In this document: positions 36,101 through 46,837 of the stretch, piece by piece
Position numbering within the stretch: position 1 is the first letter of the stretch
Layout of the letters: every line of letters begins with the position of its first letter
Assembly (NCBI GenBank): GCA_027625915.1
Contig: JANTQA010000016.1
Location: forward strand, 2,609,001 to 2,673,000
Length of the DNA stretch: 64,000 nt
Source: Anaeramoeba flamelloides
Taxonomy: Eukaryota; Metamonada; Anaeramoebidae
Direction: 5' to 3'
Translations under genes and position numbers: made by a program
The notes under the pieces: model-generated
Seen by the model: only the letters and a program-made list of their open reading frames with translations
Databases searched by the model: none
What the model was told of the DNA's origin: nothing

Positions 36101-39100
36101 AATACAAATAAATCATGGGTGTGTTAAAAATTTTGGAGAAGAGCAAAACAAAAAAATACATTAGTAAATTTGCTTGGATTCTATTAGGAATATTGATCGA
36201 TCAAAGGGTTAGATATTACCAACTAATTTTATTTGAGTTCTTCTATTTGGAACAACTCAACTTTAACAGAATATCAAATGTTCAAAAAAATTTTGATCGA
36301 ACGAAACAAATTACGTAATTAAAACAATGAAATGAAAACAAAAACTAAAAGATGAAAAAATGATTTTTATATTTTGAAAAAATCAAAATTATCTCCAATT
36401 TCAATGAAATTGAATTATTGTGATTGTTTGGAACGTTTTAGCTGTGTGGAAAATTTTGAATTTTAGTTTATAAAGTTTTTTATAATTATTTTGTGTTGTT
36501 AAAAAAATGATATTTAATTTTGAACTTTCGTTACGTGTTTTTTTTTTATTTACAAGTTTTGAATAAAAAGAAAAAAAAAAGGAATTTTTCTAAGAACAGA
36601 ATAATTATGTTACATTTTATTTTACGAAAAATATTGTTCAATTGAAGGTTAATTTATATATCATGCAATTAAATAATTTTTTCTTGTATAAAAAAAAAGA
36701 AAAAAATTCGAATATTCATTTCAAAAAATTTTTTTATTTGTAATAAATTCAACGAATTTTTTAAAATTAAAAAATTATTATCAATATATTATTTTGAGCT
36801 TTATCATTATTTTATCAATTTTAAAGTAATTAAAATTTTTAATATGAATTATTTTTTTGATATCATTTTAATTTTTTAAATATTACTTTTTGTTTTGATT
36901 TATTATTTTATTTATTTTTTAATTTTTTATTTAGTAATTTGAAAATAGATCTAATTAACATTTCATTTCTTTATTTTTGGGAAAGTAAAATAAAGTGAAT
37001 GATACTATTCTTTGATAACCAACAATGGGTCATTGATAAATTTTCCAACACAATCCAAAGGCCCAGTGTTCAATCTTCTCTAAACCACATTATTTTTGAT
37101 TGTTTATCATTTTCTCAAAAAGTTCAAAAAACTACCAAAATATAATTTTAATTAAAAATCACGTTTATGCTTTATAGAACAGCTAATTCTCTGAGGAAAT
37201 CGTCTGACTAATTTGAATTCGTCTGGTATGATATAAAATTGAATGGAATTGGAACAAAATAATTTTCGATTTATGGCACGGATCCAATTCTTGTGAGAAT
37301 TGACCATCTTTCTGGCCGATTCAATGTCTTTAATTCAAAGTAGGTATTCGAGTAGTGTTCTAGAGTTACCTGACATGTAATAGAGTGTTGTCAAGTGTCG
37401 TGGTTTTTATTAATTTTTTTTTTTTGTTTAGAGAATATATTGATTTTTGTATCAAAACAAAAAAGTAAAAAAAAAAAAAACAAATGGAGCTTTTATCGTC
37501 ATTTTCTATTTTATTCAGAAAATCTATCAATTTTAAAAATAAACAAAAAAATCAAAAAAAAAACAACGGCGATTTTCCAGGGTTCAAAAGAATTGAGTAG
37601 AATTAAAGATTTTACCCAATTCTTTAAATTAAAGAAAGTTCTAGCATGAAGTTCCGTAGAGTGCAAGGCTTTTCCAGAATTCAAAAGAACAGAGAAAAAT
37701 TTAAATATTGATTTTTTACTCAATTTTTTTTGAACCCTGGAAATCTAACAATAAAGAGGTAAACTTTTCATTTCTCACTTTTTAATGGAGAAACAACTTT
37801 TTTTTTTTTTTTTTTCCATTCTCCCATATTAAATTGAATTCTCAAACTTTTTCGCATTACTGTATTATGAAAATATTCTCGTTTTTTGGTTCCTTTAATG
37901 TTTACTGTTAAAAAAAGGGATATTTTCATGATAACATTATCCACTGAGCGGAAATTTTTAATAATATTCAAAAAATCTTCAAAATTTTTTTCAAGTTTTG
38001 TTTGTGAATTTTTTTCACTCACTAAAGATAAAGAAGAAGAAAGAATTTTGTTTTTTTAATTTAATAAAAACGGTAAAAATAAGTTTTTTTAGAAATCTTA
38101 TCCCAAAGCAAGTATTTTGAAAACAGAGTTAACAGAATATGAAAAGAAAGTAAAATGAAATAAATTTTTTTTTGATTGACCAGCAAAATTGAAATCATTA
38201 AATCATTAATGATAGTAATTATAATTGAAGATCTTCAGCCTTTAATAAAAATCTTATTTATTTCAAAAATAAGGTCCGATTTTGGTGTTCACAGTAGCAC
38301 ACAATTTAATCAATCAAAAAAAAATCTAATTGTATCACAACAGCCAAATTTTTTCATCTCAGCAAGAATTATTTTGGATGACAAACCAAACTTTTGATCA
38401 ATTTATTTTTCAATTAACAGCCTTTCGTCAATTTTTAAATCTAAAAATAACTCAACCGATTCACAAGATATTGGCTATGGGATAATATTTGTGTTGGTGA
38501 CACCATCCTTAATGATCAACAAAATAGAAAATTAGCAATAATTAATTTTGAAAAGTAAAGTTCAAAAGTTGTTTTGTGATTTGGTATCAAAGGAATTTGA
38601 TTTTGGGAAGTTACGTGCAAAATAGTTTTTTTTTTTTTTTTTTTGGAAGTGCCTTTTTGTTATATTGGGGTAAAAAATAAAAGAAGGTTGATCCAATTGT
38701 GTTAATCAAAAGCCGAAACGAGAATTAATTTAAAATTCAAAAGGATGGGATTAACTGTACCAGAACTTAAATTAAAAATTTACAAAATTTACTTTCAAAA
38801 CGTCAAACACAAACAAAAAAAAAAAAAATAAATAAAAAACTAAAATAAAAAAAAAAACCAAAATTAAAATATTTCAGGGACTTACAATTCTAGCATTTCT
38901 ATAAAGAGACTCCAAAACTAATTTTCGTTTGTTCTTCCAAATTTTATCACCATAAGAATTCTTGATCAATTGCAGACATTTGCGTATTGTTTCCGCTGTG
39001 TATTCCCTGATTTTGATTGAAGGAGAAGCCACACCAACCCATGATGATTGTAAAAATTCAAAAACATGAACCCTTACAGAGTTTGGTGCCGCCTGTGCGA

Positions 39101-39587
39101 TGTGCTTAAAGGTTAGTATCCCCGCAAGGATACTCATTTCTTCTTTATTTTTGTCTAACCATTCGATTGCTCGTTCGATTTGCTGAGAAACAAATTCCAC
39201 AGAGAGTGTAGAAGACTGTTTCACTAAATTGCCAAGAACACGCGTAGTTACTTCAATGACCCTCCTATCGGGGATAGTTAATATGTTTCTCAAATAATTC
39301 GCAAGCCTTGCGATGTTCTTTGTGTTGTCTTCAACACCCGCAGAGATTAATTTGTCATAGCCCAAAATGCCTCCCAATTTCACGAGAGTGTCGTTCGCTT
39401 TGATCAAAGTAAAGAGCTCTGTCTTAACTTTGGAGAGAAACTCTTCTCGTTGGCTTTGTGTTAGCACTCTGCATTGAGAAACCAAATAATTTTGAAGTTC
39501 TTGCGAGCCTTGCTTGATACCCTTCATTTGACAACTTTTTAATTGCTCTAAATAAACATCGAGTTGTTGAAATGATAGATCCGACAT
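27167..39587 (-). CDS. TOR: Target of rapamycin (TOR) Ser/Thr kinase
   Basis: Two exons, 38886-39587 and 27167-35689, joined in phase 0 by a GTAAGT...TAG intron. The product is about 3074 residues (human mTOR 2549). Exon 1 gives the N-terminal HEAT region (ARLANYLRNIL, compare mTOR GRFANYLRNLL); the splice restores SIHGSMLIIGQL against mTOR RIHGALLILNEL. HEAT repeats continue to about residue 1400, then FAT (LFNAAFLSCWSE), FRB near 2444-2540 (TSRLYF, AWHFYYIVF), kinase (LLKGHEDLRQDERVMQLF; GLGDRHPSNLM near 2770; HIDFGDCFEVAM near 2790) and a FATC ending in QCYLGWCPFW. FRB positions equal to mTOR S2035, W2101 and F2108 are Ser, Trp and Phe, so FKBP-rapamycin binding looks possible. Insertions include poly-His, poly-Asn, poly-Asp, an Asn/Asp-rich stretch before the FATC, and a cysteine motif (29363-29398). 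All catalytic residues look intact. Confidence 0.96.
35911..35934. repeat. (TA)n microsatellite
   Basis: An uninterrupted alternating TA tract of about 22 bases at the edge of repeat R2 copy B. Possibly an expanded TA insertion target. Confidence 0.9.
35935..36480 (+). repeat. Dispersed repeat R2, copy B
   Basis: Counterpart of 21140-21680. The inverted pair aaaatttttaacacac (from about 35949) and gtgtgttaaaaattt (to about 36136) encloses about 160 bases. The 67-codon frame after it (36115-36318) keeps KFAWILLGILIDQRVRYYQL, conservatively matched in the other copy. It lies inside the TOR intron. Confidence 0.6.
37000..37190 (+). repeat. Possible tRNA-derived SINE, copy B
   Basis: Shares gattgttt.ccattttctcaaaaag-type sequence and a GTTCAAT box with 20640-20830. 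The A box is not convincing in this copy. Confidence 0.3.
37390..37760. repeat. Palindromic repeat cluster within the TOR intron
   Basis: Two inverted half-modules, ttttccagggttcaaaagaa and tcaattttttttgaaccctggaaa, and the block tctattttattcagaaaatc, all shared with the clusters at 24.4 and 42.8 kb. Confidence 0.6.
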
Positions 39588-40125
39588 AAAGTTGAATTTA
39601 AAGTGCCAGTGAGTTTTGGAAATTCAAGATTTCTGTTTGTTGTTGGCAATTTATGTTTGAAAAGTGAAGGAAAAAAATAAAATATTTTTTCCAAAATTAT
39701 TTGACCCTTTTCAAAAATTTTCCACTGATGGATACTTTTGTTTTGATTTCTTGATCATGGAATGTTTATTTTGTTTTCACAAGACAAAAAAACAAGTAAA
39801 TATTTTTTCTTCTTAATGTTTCCTTTAATAGCAAGTTAAAGACTCAATTTCTTATTTCTTCTTTCACATTTTTAAGATGAGTACTGGTGATAAAGTATTT
39901 ACTACAAATTGATCACTTTTCCACAAATATTTTTTTTACTCAGTCCAAATTATTTTCTGTTTTCAACTTCTTGTTGTTAAAACAAGTCAACTATCCATTC
40001 TTTTAAAATAATATTATTTGGGCCTAAAGGTTTATTTATAATTTTTAAAATAATCCATCTCCATTTATTTAATCAGTCTTTCAAAATAAAAAGTGTGTTT
40101 TTTTGTTCTAAATGGACTGTCCACC

Positions 40126-40253
40126 AACCGATCAAAGAAACCAATAATAAACCCTAATTAAGTTTGGTATTGGTTTCTTAAAGTTCTATTTTTTAAAAAA
40201 GAAATTCTTATAAATAGAGGATCAAATTGGAAAATTTATCTCAAAAAAAAGTA
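40126..40253 (+). repeat. Dispersed repeat R4, copy B
   Basis: Best-preserved copy for comparison with 1988-2125 and the inverted 21755-21905: gatcaaagaaaccaataata, then ttcttaaagttctat, aaagaaattct and aggatcaaattggaaaa. Confidence 0.65.
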
Positions 40254-40407
40254 CTTCATTTTTTTAAGTAGATTTATTTTGTAATCAGAGAATTAATAAA
40301 CAATTCATAAAGAGAGAGAATATTTGGGAATATTTTGAACAAATTCTTAGAATAGTTTTTGAGTCTTTCTCTAAATATCAAGGAATTAACATTCAAAATT
40401 GATTTGA

Positions 40408-41367
40408 CTGTTGATAGAAAAATGTTTGAAACAGAAAAATGGTTGTACACGATTTTTTATTGGGAACATTAGTAAAATTGAAAATCAAATTCTATTGATA
40501 ACTAGGTGAATTTTATATAAATCCAGGTTTAAATGTGTTACAAGTTCATTAATCTGTGGTGTGTGTAGAATACTAATTTGAATGGCTGACAACTAAAGTA
40601 GATCATGTTATTGTAGAGTAGGGAAAAAAATACCGTACATGAAAATAATACAGGAAAAGATTTTTAATTGTGAATATTTGGAAAATTTTTATGAAATTTC
40701 ATTTTTTATCAATCAAATGCTTTATATAAATATACAATTTTTTTATGAAAGCCAAGTAATAAACCTACCTAAAGTGCATTAAAGTAGGCTATCTATAGAA
40801 TACTCAAGTAATTGTTTGATAGCATAAGTAGATCAACTTTCTTTGAAAAATAATTGGATTTTATAGAGGGTTACTAGAGTTTGGAAAATGATAATTGTTA
40901 TTCTTGTTTTTTAATTGATTGAATGGTTTTTTGAACAAGTTTAATTTCATTAATCATCTTACTAATAAGTGGGTGAGTTATAATTTAAAAAGTTTGATTC
41001 TTAAACAAAAGGATTTGATTGTAAATAAATGAAATTACACATCAATTTTACTAATATTCACAATTAAAAATCTTGTCCGGGATTATTTTCATGCCCGGTA
41101 TTTTTTTGATTGCTCTAACAAAAATCCAAGTTGTAGTCAAGTTTACTATTAATTCTGAAAAAGGTAATTTTTAAACTTTCTTTAGATTAGAAAAGATAAG
41201 GTTGTGAAAAAGTAGAATTACATTAGTCGTTATTCTTATAAGTAGATTATTTTTATTTTCTTTAGTTATTTCACAAACGATTGAAATTAAAAATCATTTT
41301 CAGTAATGTTCCCAATTAAAATTGGTGTCGAACTATTTTTCTCTGTCCAACATTTTTATCTCAACAG
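40408..41367. mobile_element. 960-bp non-autonomous DNA transposon with about 65-bp TIRs
   Basis: The termini CTGTTGATAGAAAAATGTTT and the inverted right end (ATTTTTATCTCAACAG) pair over about 65 bases up to TTGGGAACATTA / TAATGTTCCCAA. TGA borders both sides (40405-40407 and 41368-41370). The second copy (62231-62688) is bordered by TTA. A 3-bp target duplication of the form T-N-A would suit the PIF/Harbinger superfamily (usual target TWA), so the assignment is tentative. Much of its interior is a second, nested element (40616-41115). No transposase frame. Confidence 0.8.
40616..41115. mobile_element. 500-bp TA-flanked MITE nested in the 960-bp element
   Basis: Inverted termini GAGTAGGGAAAAAAATACCG and CGGTATTTTTTTGATTGCTC continue inward about 64 bases (to gtgaatatt / aatattcac). 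TA occurs on both sides (40614-40615 and 41116-41117). The related element at 62231-62688 has an uninterrupted site (ctattttaacaaaaatcc) exactly where this insert lies, which proves the insertion. Mariner-type by target site. Confidence 0.85.
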
Positions 41368-41634
41368 TGATGTTTAGTATACTTTTTGAATACTAAATTT
41401 AGATGTTTATCTCGGATAAAAGAAAAAAATCATGTCTTTTTATTTGAAATATTTGTTCGATGCTTTGGTCTTGATGTTTTTGATGACTTTCTTACTTTAA
41501 GATTATTATTTTCAAATTGTATTTTCTAAATAAACCTCTCATATAATACATGACCGTTTAGGAAAAATCTCAAAACAGGGAAAAAAAGTTTAAGTTTTTT
41601 TTTTATCATTCTGATTACGAAAAGTAAAATCTAT

Positions 41635-41975
41635 TAAAAGAGGAAACCAAGTAACTTCAAATAATAAGCCATGATATTATTTTCAATCATACTGGTCAAT
41701 ACAATTTAAATCTATTTTTTTTAATGTAGTCCTGTTCAAGTGGTTTTGGAGATAGCAAAAATGGTTAAATTTTTTCAATTAATTTTTACCAATTGATTAA
41801 TATGGGAAAAACCTATAAAGAAACATTGTATTAGAAAAAACTGTTATTGTGTTAAATCCTCTATTTTTTATTAATTTATTTATTTTTTCTTTTAGTTATT
41901 GACCTAACTTTGGATTTTCATTAAGGTTCTGAATTAAAAACCTTGTTGAAACTTTTTTTCCCAAATGGGTACATT
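41635..41975 (+). repeat. Dispersed repeat R5, copy B
   Basis: Counterpart of 16255-16605: ccatgatattattttcaatc, agtggttttggagat, ttattgtgtta, gattttcattaaggttc and gaattaaaaac. Confidence 0.65.
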
Positions 41976-42324
41976 AAAATTAAAAATAAATAAATTTAAT
42001 CCAAAATCTCAATAAGGAATAAAATAGTTAATTCTAAGATTTTAATTACCCAACAGTAGAATGAAGCACTTTTTTTTTATTCATCTAATTTGAAAAGAAT
42101 ATTTAGGAACTTGAAATAAAAAAAATCATTTATTAATTGAAAATAGAATTTTTATTTGTTTTCTTTTCTTGCAAATAAAAAAAAGTACTTATTTTAATTA
42201 TTAATTTATTTGAAAAAAAAAAAAAAAAAAACATTTTTTAAGGTTTGTACTATATATTTCTTTAGGACAAGTAACACTTTTCCTTATTTTCTATTTCATA
42301 TCTATGTAAATATAATGGAATGAT

Positions 42325-42420
42325 ATTGCCGAGTTGTTATGGTTTATCCTTCTGGGCGTTTTAGGGTGTAATACTCATCTCGATGAACAAAACGTTATAA
42401 TTTAATGGTTCCGCGCTTTT
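42325..42420. other. Unexplained less AT-rich island
   Basis: About 95 bases (from gccgagttgttatgg to ggttccgcgc) are clearly richer in G and C than the surrounding sequence and non-repetitive within the window. A ten-base resemblance to the U4 snRNA segment ggtttatcc is not backed by the rest of the U4 fold, and no tRNA cloverleaf fits. It could be a small RNA gene. Confidence 0.3.
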
Positions 42421-42819
42421 TAATTATCATCATAGTATTTTGGTATATATAAATTTTTACAATATTCAATCATTAAAATTTTTTTCAAATACAAATTAAA
42501 AATTTTACTAATTTTTCACTTTGAGATATTTTCAATTATAATAAACACTATTGGTTAAAAAAAGATCATTGATCGAAAAAATATTTTTAAAGATATTTTT
42601 CTATTTAACTTGAAAAATCAATTTTTCCAGTTTCCATGGTTTTTTTTTCAATTTAAGAGCGAAAAATTTAAAATTTTTTTGCTTCTACCTAATAGGTCAT
42701 TTTATTAGATTTTAAAAGCAATGTAAATCTGATGAATAATCTTTCGAATAGAAAATTAATTATTTTAACTTTTGAAGAATAATTTGTTCGTTTAAATAGG
42801 TAACAATTTTTTTTTTTTT

Positions 42820-43640
42820 TTAGATTTTTCGGCTAGGTTTTCTTGATTTTTCTGTTGATTTAGAAAATCTTTTGATTTTCGTTAGTTTTTTTTGAGTTTT
42901 CGATTTATTTGTGGAATCAATAGATTTTCGAAATAAAATAGAAAACCCCAAAAAAACCTAGGGCACTTCAAAAATAAAACATAAAACGACAAGAAAACTT
43001 AGGACACTTTTCGTTAAGTTTTTTTTAATTTTTGAAATAAACGGAAAATTTAAGAAATTTTTGGTTTATTCCAAAAAGTAAAAAAAAGTGTTGTTCGGTT
43101 TTCCAGAATTTAAAAGGTATTGAGCAAAATCTTTGATTTTTCTCTATTTTTTTGAATTCTGAGAAAATGAGGCACCTGTCAGAAAGTTTTCGTTTGGTTT
43201 TTTTTTTTATTTTGTTATTAGCTGAAAATTTAAGAAATTTTCAATTTATTTCAAAAATTTAAAAAAACTTGAGACATTTCCTTAGCCATTCGAGGATTCA
43301 AAATAATTGAGCAAAATCTTTGATTTTTCTCTATTATTTTGAATTCTGGAAAACCTGGGTACTCCACGGACATGTTCGTTTGATTTTCAAGAATTTAAAA
43401 ATGTATAATAAATTCTTTGATCTTGTTCACTTCTTTTGAATTCTCGAAAATATCATTTAGCTATTTTTGAGTTTTCTGTTTATTTGTATAATCAATAGAT
43501 TTTTTAATTAAAACAGAAAATCTCAAGAAAGGCGCCTTTGGTTTTTTATTAATTTAAGAAATAAACAAAAAAATTTCTGAAATTTTCGGTTTATTTCTTA
43601 AATTAAGAAAAAACATAGGCAATCTACAGCACTTGATGAC
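42820..43640. repeat. Largest cluster of palindromic repeat modules
   Basis: At least three palindromes of the tttttgaaataaac / gtttatttcaaaaa type (about 43010-43092, 43190-43268, 43530-43625) alternate with palindromes of the gaattctggaaaac type and with cagaaaatc...gattttc half-modules. Same family as 24360-25030. Confidence 0.7.
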
Positions 43641-44152
43641 ATGGAATATTTATCATCAGTTATTTTTTTTTCTGTATTTGGGTTTTTTTCAGATGAGTGG
43701 AGTGTTTTCAAAACAATTAGTTATTATCTATCAAAGTAAATATCCTAAAGTTGAATTTAACAAATTTTCATAGTCATATCCAATAAAAATTTTTGACCAA
43801 AATAGACTTTTTTTCTATACTAGATACTTATGAAAATCGTAGTACTATTAACAACAATAAATACATCATCCCCAAGATTGTTAAGTACTGGGATGTTGAT
43901 TATATTGTGAATAAACTCAATTAACAAGTTTGGTATGAATATTCAAGTACTGGTTTTTTCTAACTTGGAATTTTCAATTTTTTTTTTTTTTTCATATTAG
44001 TGTAAAGTGGTGCTTTTTTTTATATTTCTCAAAATATACTCTTTGTGAGTAGGTTTTATTTATAATTTGGTAAAATTAAAAGTAAATGAAATCTTAACCC
44101 TGATTGAATCAACACCTATTATATTTATTTAAAATATATATAATTTCAAATA

Positions 44153-44349
44153 CAGTCAGTTCAACTATTAAGGCACCAACTTTCAACTAAATTTAAGGCA
44201 CAGAAAAATCTCAAATTAAGGCACAAAATTTGAAATTTTTTTTTTTTACAATTAATTTTATGATAATTAGAATTTTGTGCCTTTAATTTGAGATTTTTTT
44301 TGTGCTTTAAATTTCGTAGTAGTTTGTATCTTATAAGTGGAACCGGCTC
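44153..44349. mobile_element. Mariner-type MITE, copy B (197 bp)
   Basis: Termini CAGTCAGTTCAAC and GTGGAACCGGCTC, with inverted pairing through ctcaaattaaggcacaaaat, bordered by TA on both sides (44151-44152, 44350-44351). Close relative of 14555-14746. Non-coding. Confidence 0.85.
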
Positions 44350-45051
44350 TATTTCAAAAAACGAATAAACAAAAATTGAACTTTTTTTGCCTGGAAAATA
44401 ATTTAGAGGATTTCAATAAAAGATATCCATAATACACTGAAGTAAACAATTATTATAGAATGACATATTCTAATAAATTTTAAAAAACTGTTAAAAATTG
44501 GTTGTGCTTCAAAAATATTCTTTCTCTTGAGTTGTTTTAAAAGAAAAGTTCACTGAGATTGTAAAATCGAATATTGAACTAAAAATTTTATTAAATTTAT
44601 TTGAATTTATCAGTATTGATCAAACAAATTCCTTTTGTCTAATTTTCGAATTACTATTAATTGAAAAATAAATCAGACAAAATTTTCATTTATCTTTCCA
44701 AAATTAAATTATGATTTCAAAAATCCTTTGAATACAGAATTTTGATAGTCCCGATCCTCTAGCCACGTTAAACACGTTATATGGTTGAAAAATAATTCGA
44801 TTTTCAAAGATTATTTCAAAGATTTTTTTTGGAACGATGAATGAAAATTTTGACCGATTTATTTTACAATTAACAGTACCTCCCTAACTACAATTTGAAA
44901 AACTTTGTGGTTGGATGAAAATAAAATTTTGAGGAAATAAAGAGATTTAGTTGTGGATTTGTACTGCCAAAAATGTTCTGAAATTGTGTAAAGCAAAAAA
45001 CAATAAATCATCATTTTTTTTAATAAATATTTTTCTTGAATTTGAATTACA

Positions 45052-45978
45052 ATGGGTAACAATTTTCTTATTAAACCTCAAACACACAACACCATCCGAT
45101 TTAAATGAGAAACCTTTTTTTTTTTTATAATTACTTGCTTTTTTTTATTTATTTGGTTTCTAACCACTAGGAAAACCAAAAGGTATTAGAGCCGGTAGAA
45201 AACTTAGAAACAGACGTAAAGTCCAAAGATGGAAAGACAAAAGATATAAAAAATCTCACTCTGGAACTGCAATCAAGGTTTGTTTTTTAGTTTTCCCTTC
45301 TTTCTTTATGTTTGCAAAACAAAAAAAATAAAAAAAAAAATCTTTTTCTTTTTTTACATTTTTTTTTTTTTTTTTTTTGTTTAAATACCACGAAATAATT
45401 AGACTGACGCTTTCCAAGGAGCTTCCCATGCTCGTGGAATTGTTGTAGAAAAAGTTGGTGTTGAAGCAAAACAACCAAATTCTGCTATTAGAAAGTGTGT
45501 CCGTGTTCAACTCGCCAAAAATGGTAAAAAAGTACTTGCCTTTGTACCAAAAGATGGATCACTTACATACATTGACGATAATGACGAAGTTTTAATTTGC
45601 GGTTGTAAGTTTTTAAATGAAAATATTTTTTTTTGTTTATTTTTTTATTTTTGCTTTTTCTTTTTTTATTCTATTTTTTTTTTTACTTTTTTTCTTGGAC
45701 TCCTTCCTCTTTTCTGAAAAAAACGAAATTGTTTCTCTGAAATCACCCCTGACACCATTTTGTTTTCTTCCAACAACCCTAACCAAAATTCCATATTCTC
45801 TATTATTATATTTTTTTTCTTTTTTCTTTTTTCTTTTTTCTTTTTATAAATTAATATAGTTGGAAGAAGTGGACGTGCTGTTGGTGATGTTCCAGGTGTT
45901 AGATTCAAACTTGTTAAAGTATCAGGTGTATCTCTTCTTGCACTTTGGCAACACAAAAAAGAAAAACCAAGATCATAA
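45052..45978 (+). CDS. RPS23: 40S ribosomal protein S23 (uS12)
   Basis: Four exons: 45052-45055, 45171-45277, 45403-45604 and 45860-45978. They give 143 residues, exactly the length of human RPS23. Exon 1 is only ATGG, followed by GTAACA. The protein begins [18 protein letters not shown], contains [20 protein letters not shown] and [12 protein letters not shown] (the universally conserved PNSA loop whose proline is hydroxylated in many eukaryotes), then [20 protein letters not shown], and ends KEKPRS. uS12 sits at the decoding centre and controls translational accuracy. All splice phases agree (1, 0, 1). Introns are 115, 125 and 255 bases with T-rich ends and (T)AG acceptors. The gene looks fully functional. 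Confidence 0.97.
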
Positions 45979-46837
45979 ACTATTTTTTTTAAATTATGAA
46001 CAAAACATTATTTTAATTTTTATTGTTTTTTCTAGAAAGAATAATGCCAAAACACTCTTTTCGTAAACGACACAAATAGAAAATACTCATACTTTTTCAA
46101 CTAAAGATTCAAAATAAAACAAAAACTAATAAATTATTTCAGAATTCAATTATTTTTAGTTTCATTTTTGACCCTTAAAAGGAGGTATGTTCCAAACGAA
46201 CCCACAACGAACAAAACAAATACAAGTATCAATAATTCAAAGAGTTAACGTTTGTATGATCATGTATTTACAGACTAAAATATTTTTTCTTTTACCAAAA
46301 ACGAACTTTTTTTAGTTTTATATTTTTTGTTCTACTTTAAAACCTCAATTGCAAAGTACTTAAAAATTCACCCAAGAAGATATTTATTCGATTAGTGTTT
46401 CATTCAAGTAAGGTATTATGGCTTTTGCCAAATAATCCTGTGAAATTCAACAATTTTGTCAGAAATCGATACTAAGATCTCCTTAAGACCTCTAAAAATC
46501 AAAATTAACACCAAAAGATAAAAAAAAAAAAGTAACACAACATGAATCATAACTCAAGTTATTTTATAAGTCATCGAAACAATTATTTAGCTTCAGATAA
46601 TCAATTAAAATCAAAGCATCTTGTGTAATTATAATTTTTTAAAATTATAGACTTTTTATTTGATAGAAAATTTTAAAATATTCGAGTTTTAGGTATTATC
46701 TTTCAAATAAAAACAATTCGTGAGACAAAACTTGATTATTAGAGTAAATTGTTATTGCTCTTTCGAATCTATTGCCATAATTCAATTTAAACTGTTTAAA
46801 GTCGAAAAAAAAATAAAAAATTATTTGAGCACTTGTA

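Larger units (their letters stand above)
35690..38885. other. Large repeat-filled intron of TOR
   Basis: A 3196-base intron with donor GTAAGT and acceptor AAATAG (minus strand), far longer than the other introns in the window (115-435 bases). It contains a (TA)n tract (35911-35934), repeat R2 copy B, a SINE-like segment and a palindrome cluster, so its length seems due to insertions. No nested gene is recognisable on either strand; the frame at 37768-38022 (minus) has no known relatives. Confidence 0.85.
39588..45051. other. Divergent intergenic region between TOR and RPS23
   Basis: About 5.5 kb between the start codons of two divergently transcribed housekeeping genes. Promoters must lie at its ends, but I see no clear conserved box. 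It carries R4, a 960-bp transposon with a second one nested in it, R5, a small less AT-rich island, a palindrome cluster and a mariner-type MITE. No protein-coding gene recognised. Confidence 0.6.

Noticed and set aside
42325-42420. U4 snRNA
   Set aside because: Only about ten bases around ggtttatcc agree; the 5' stem-loop with its kink-turn bases and the Sm site are not present.
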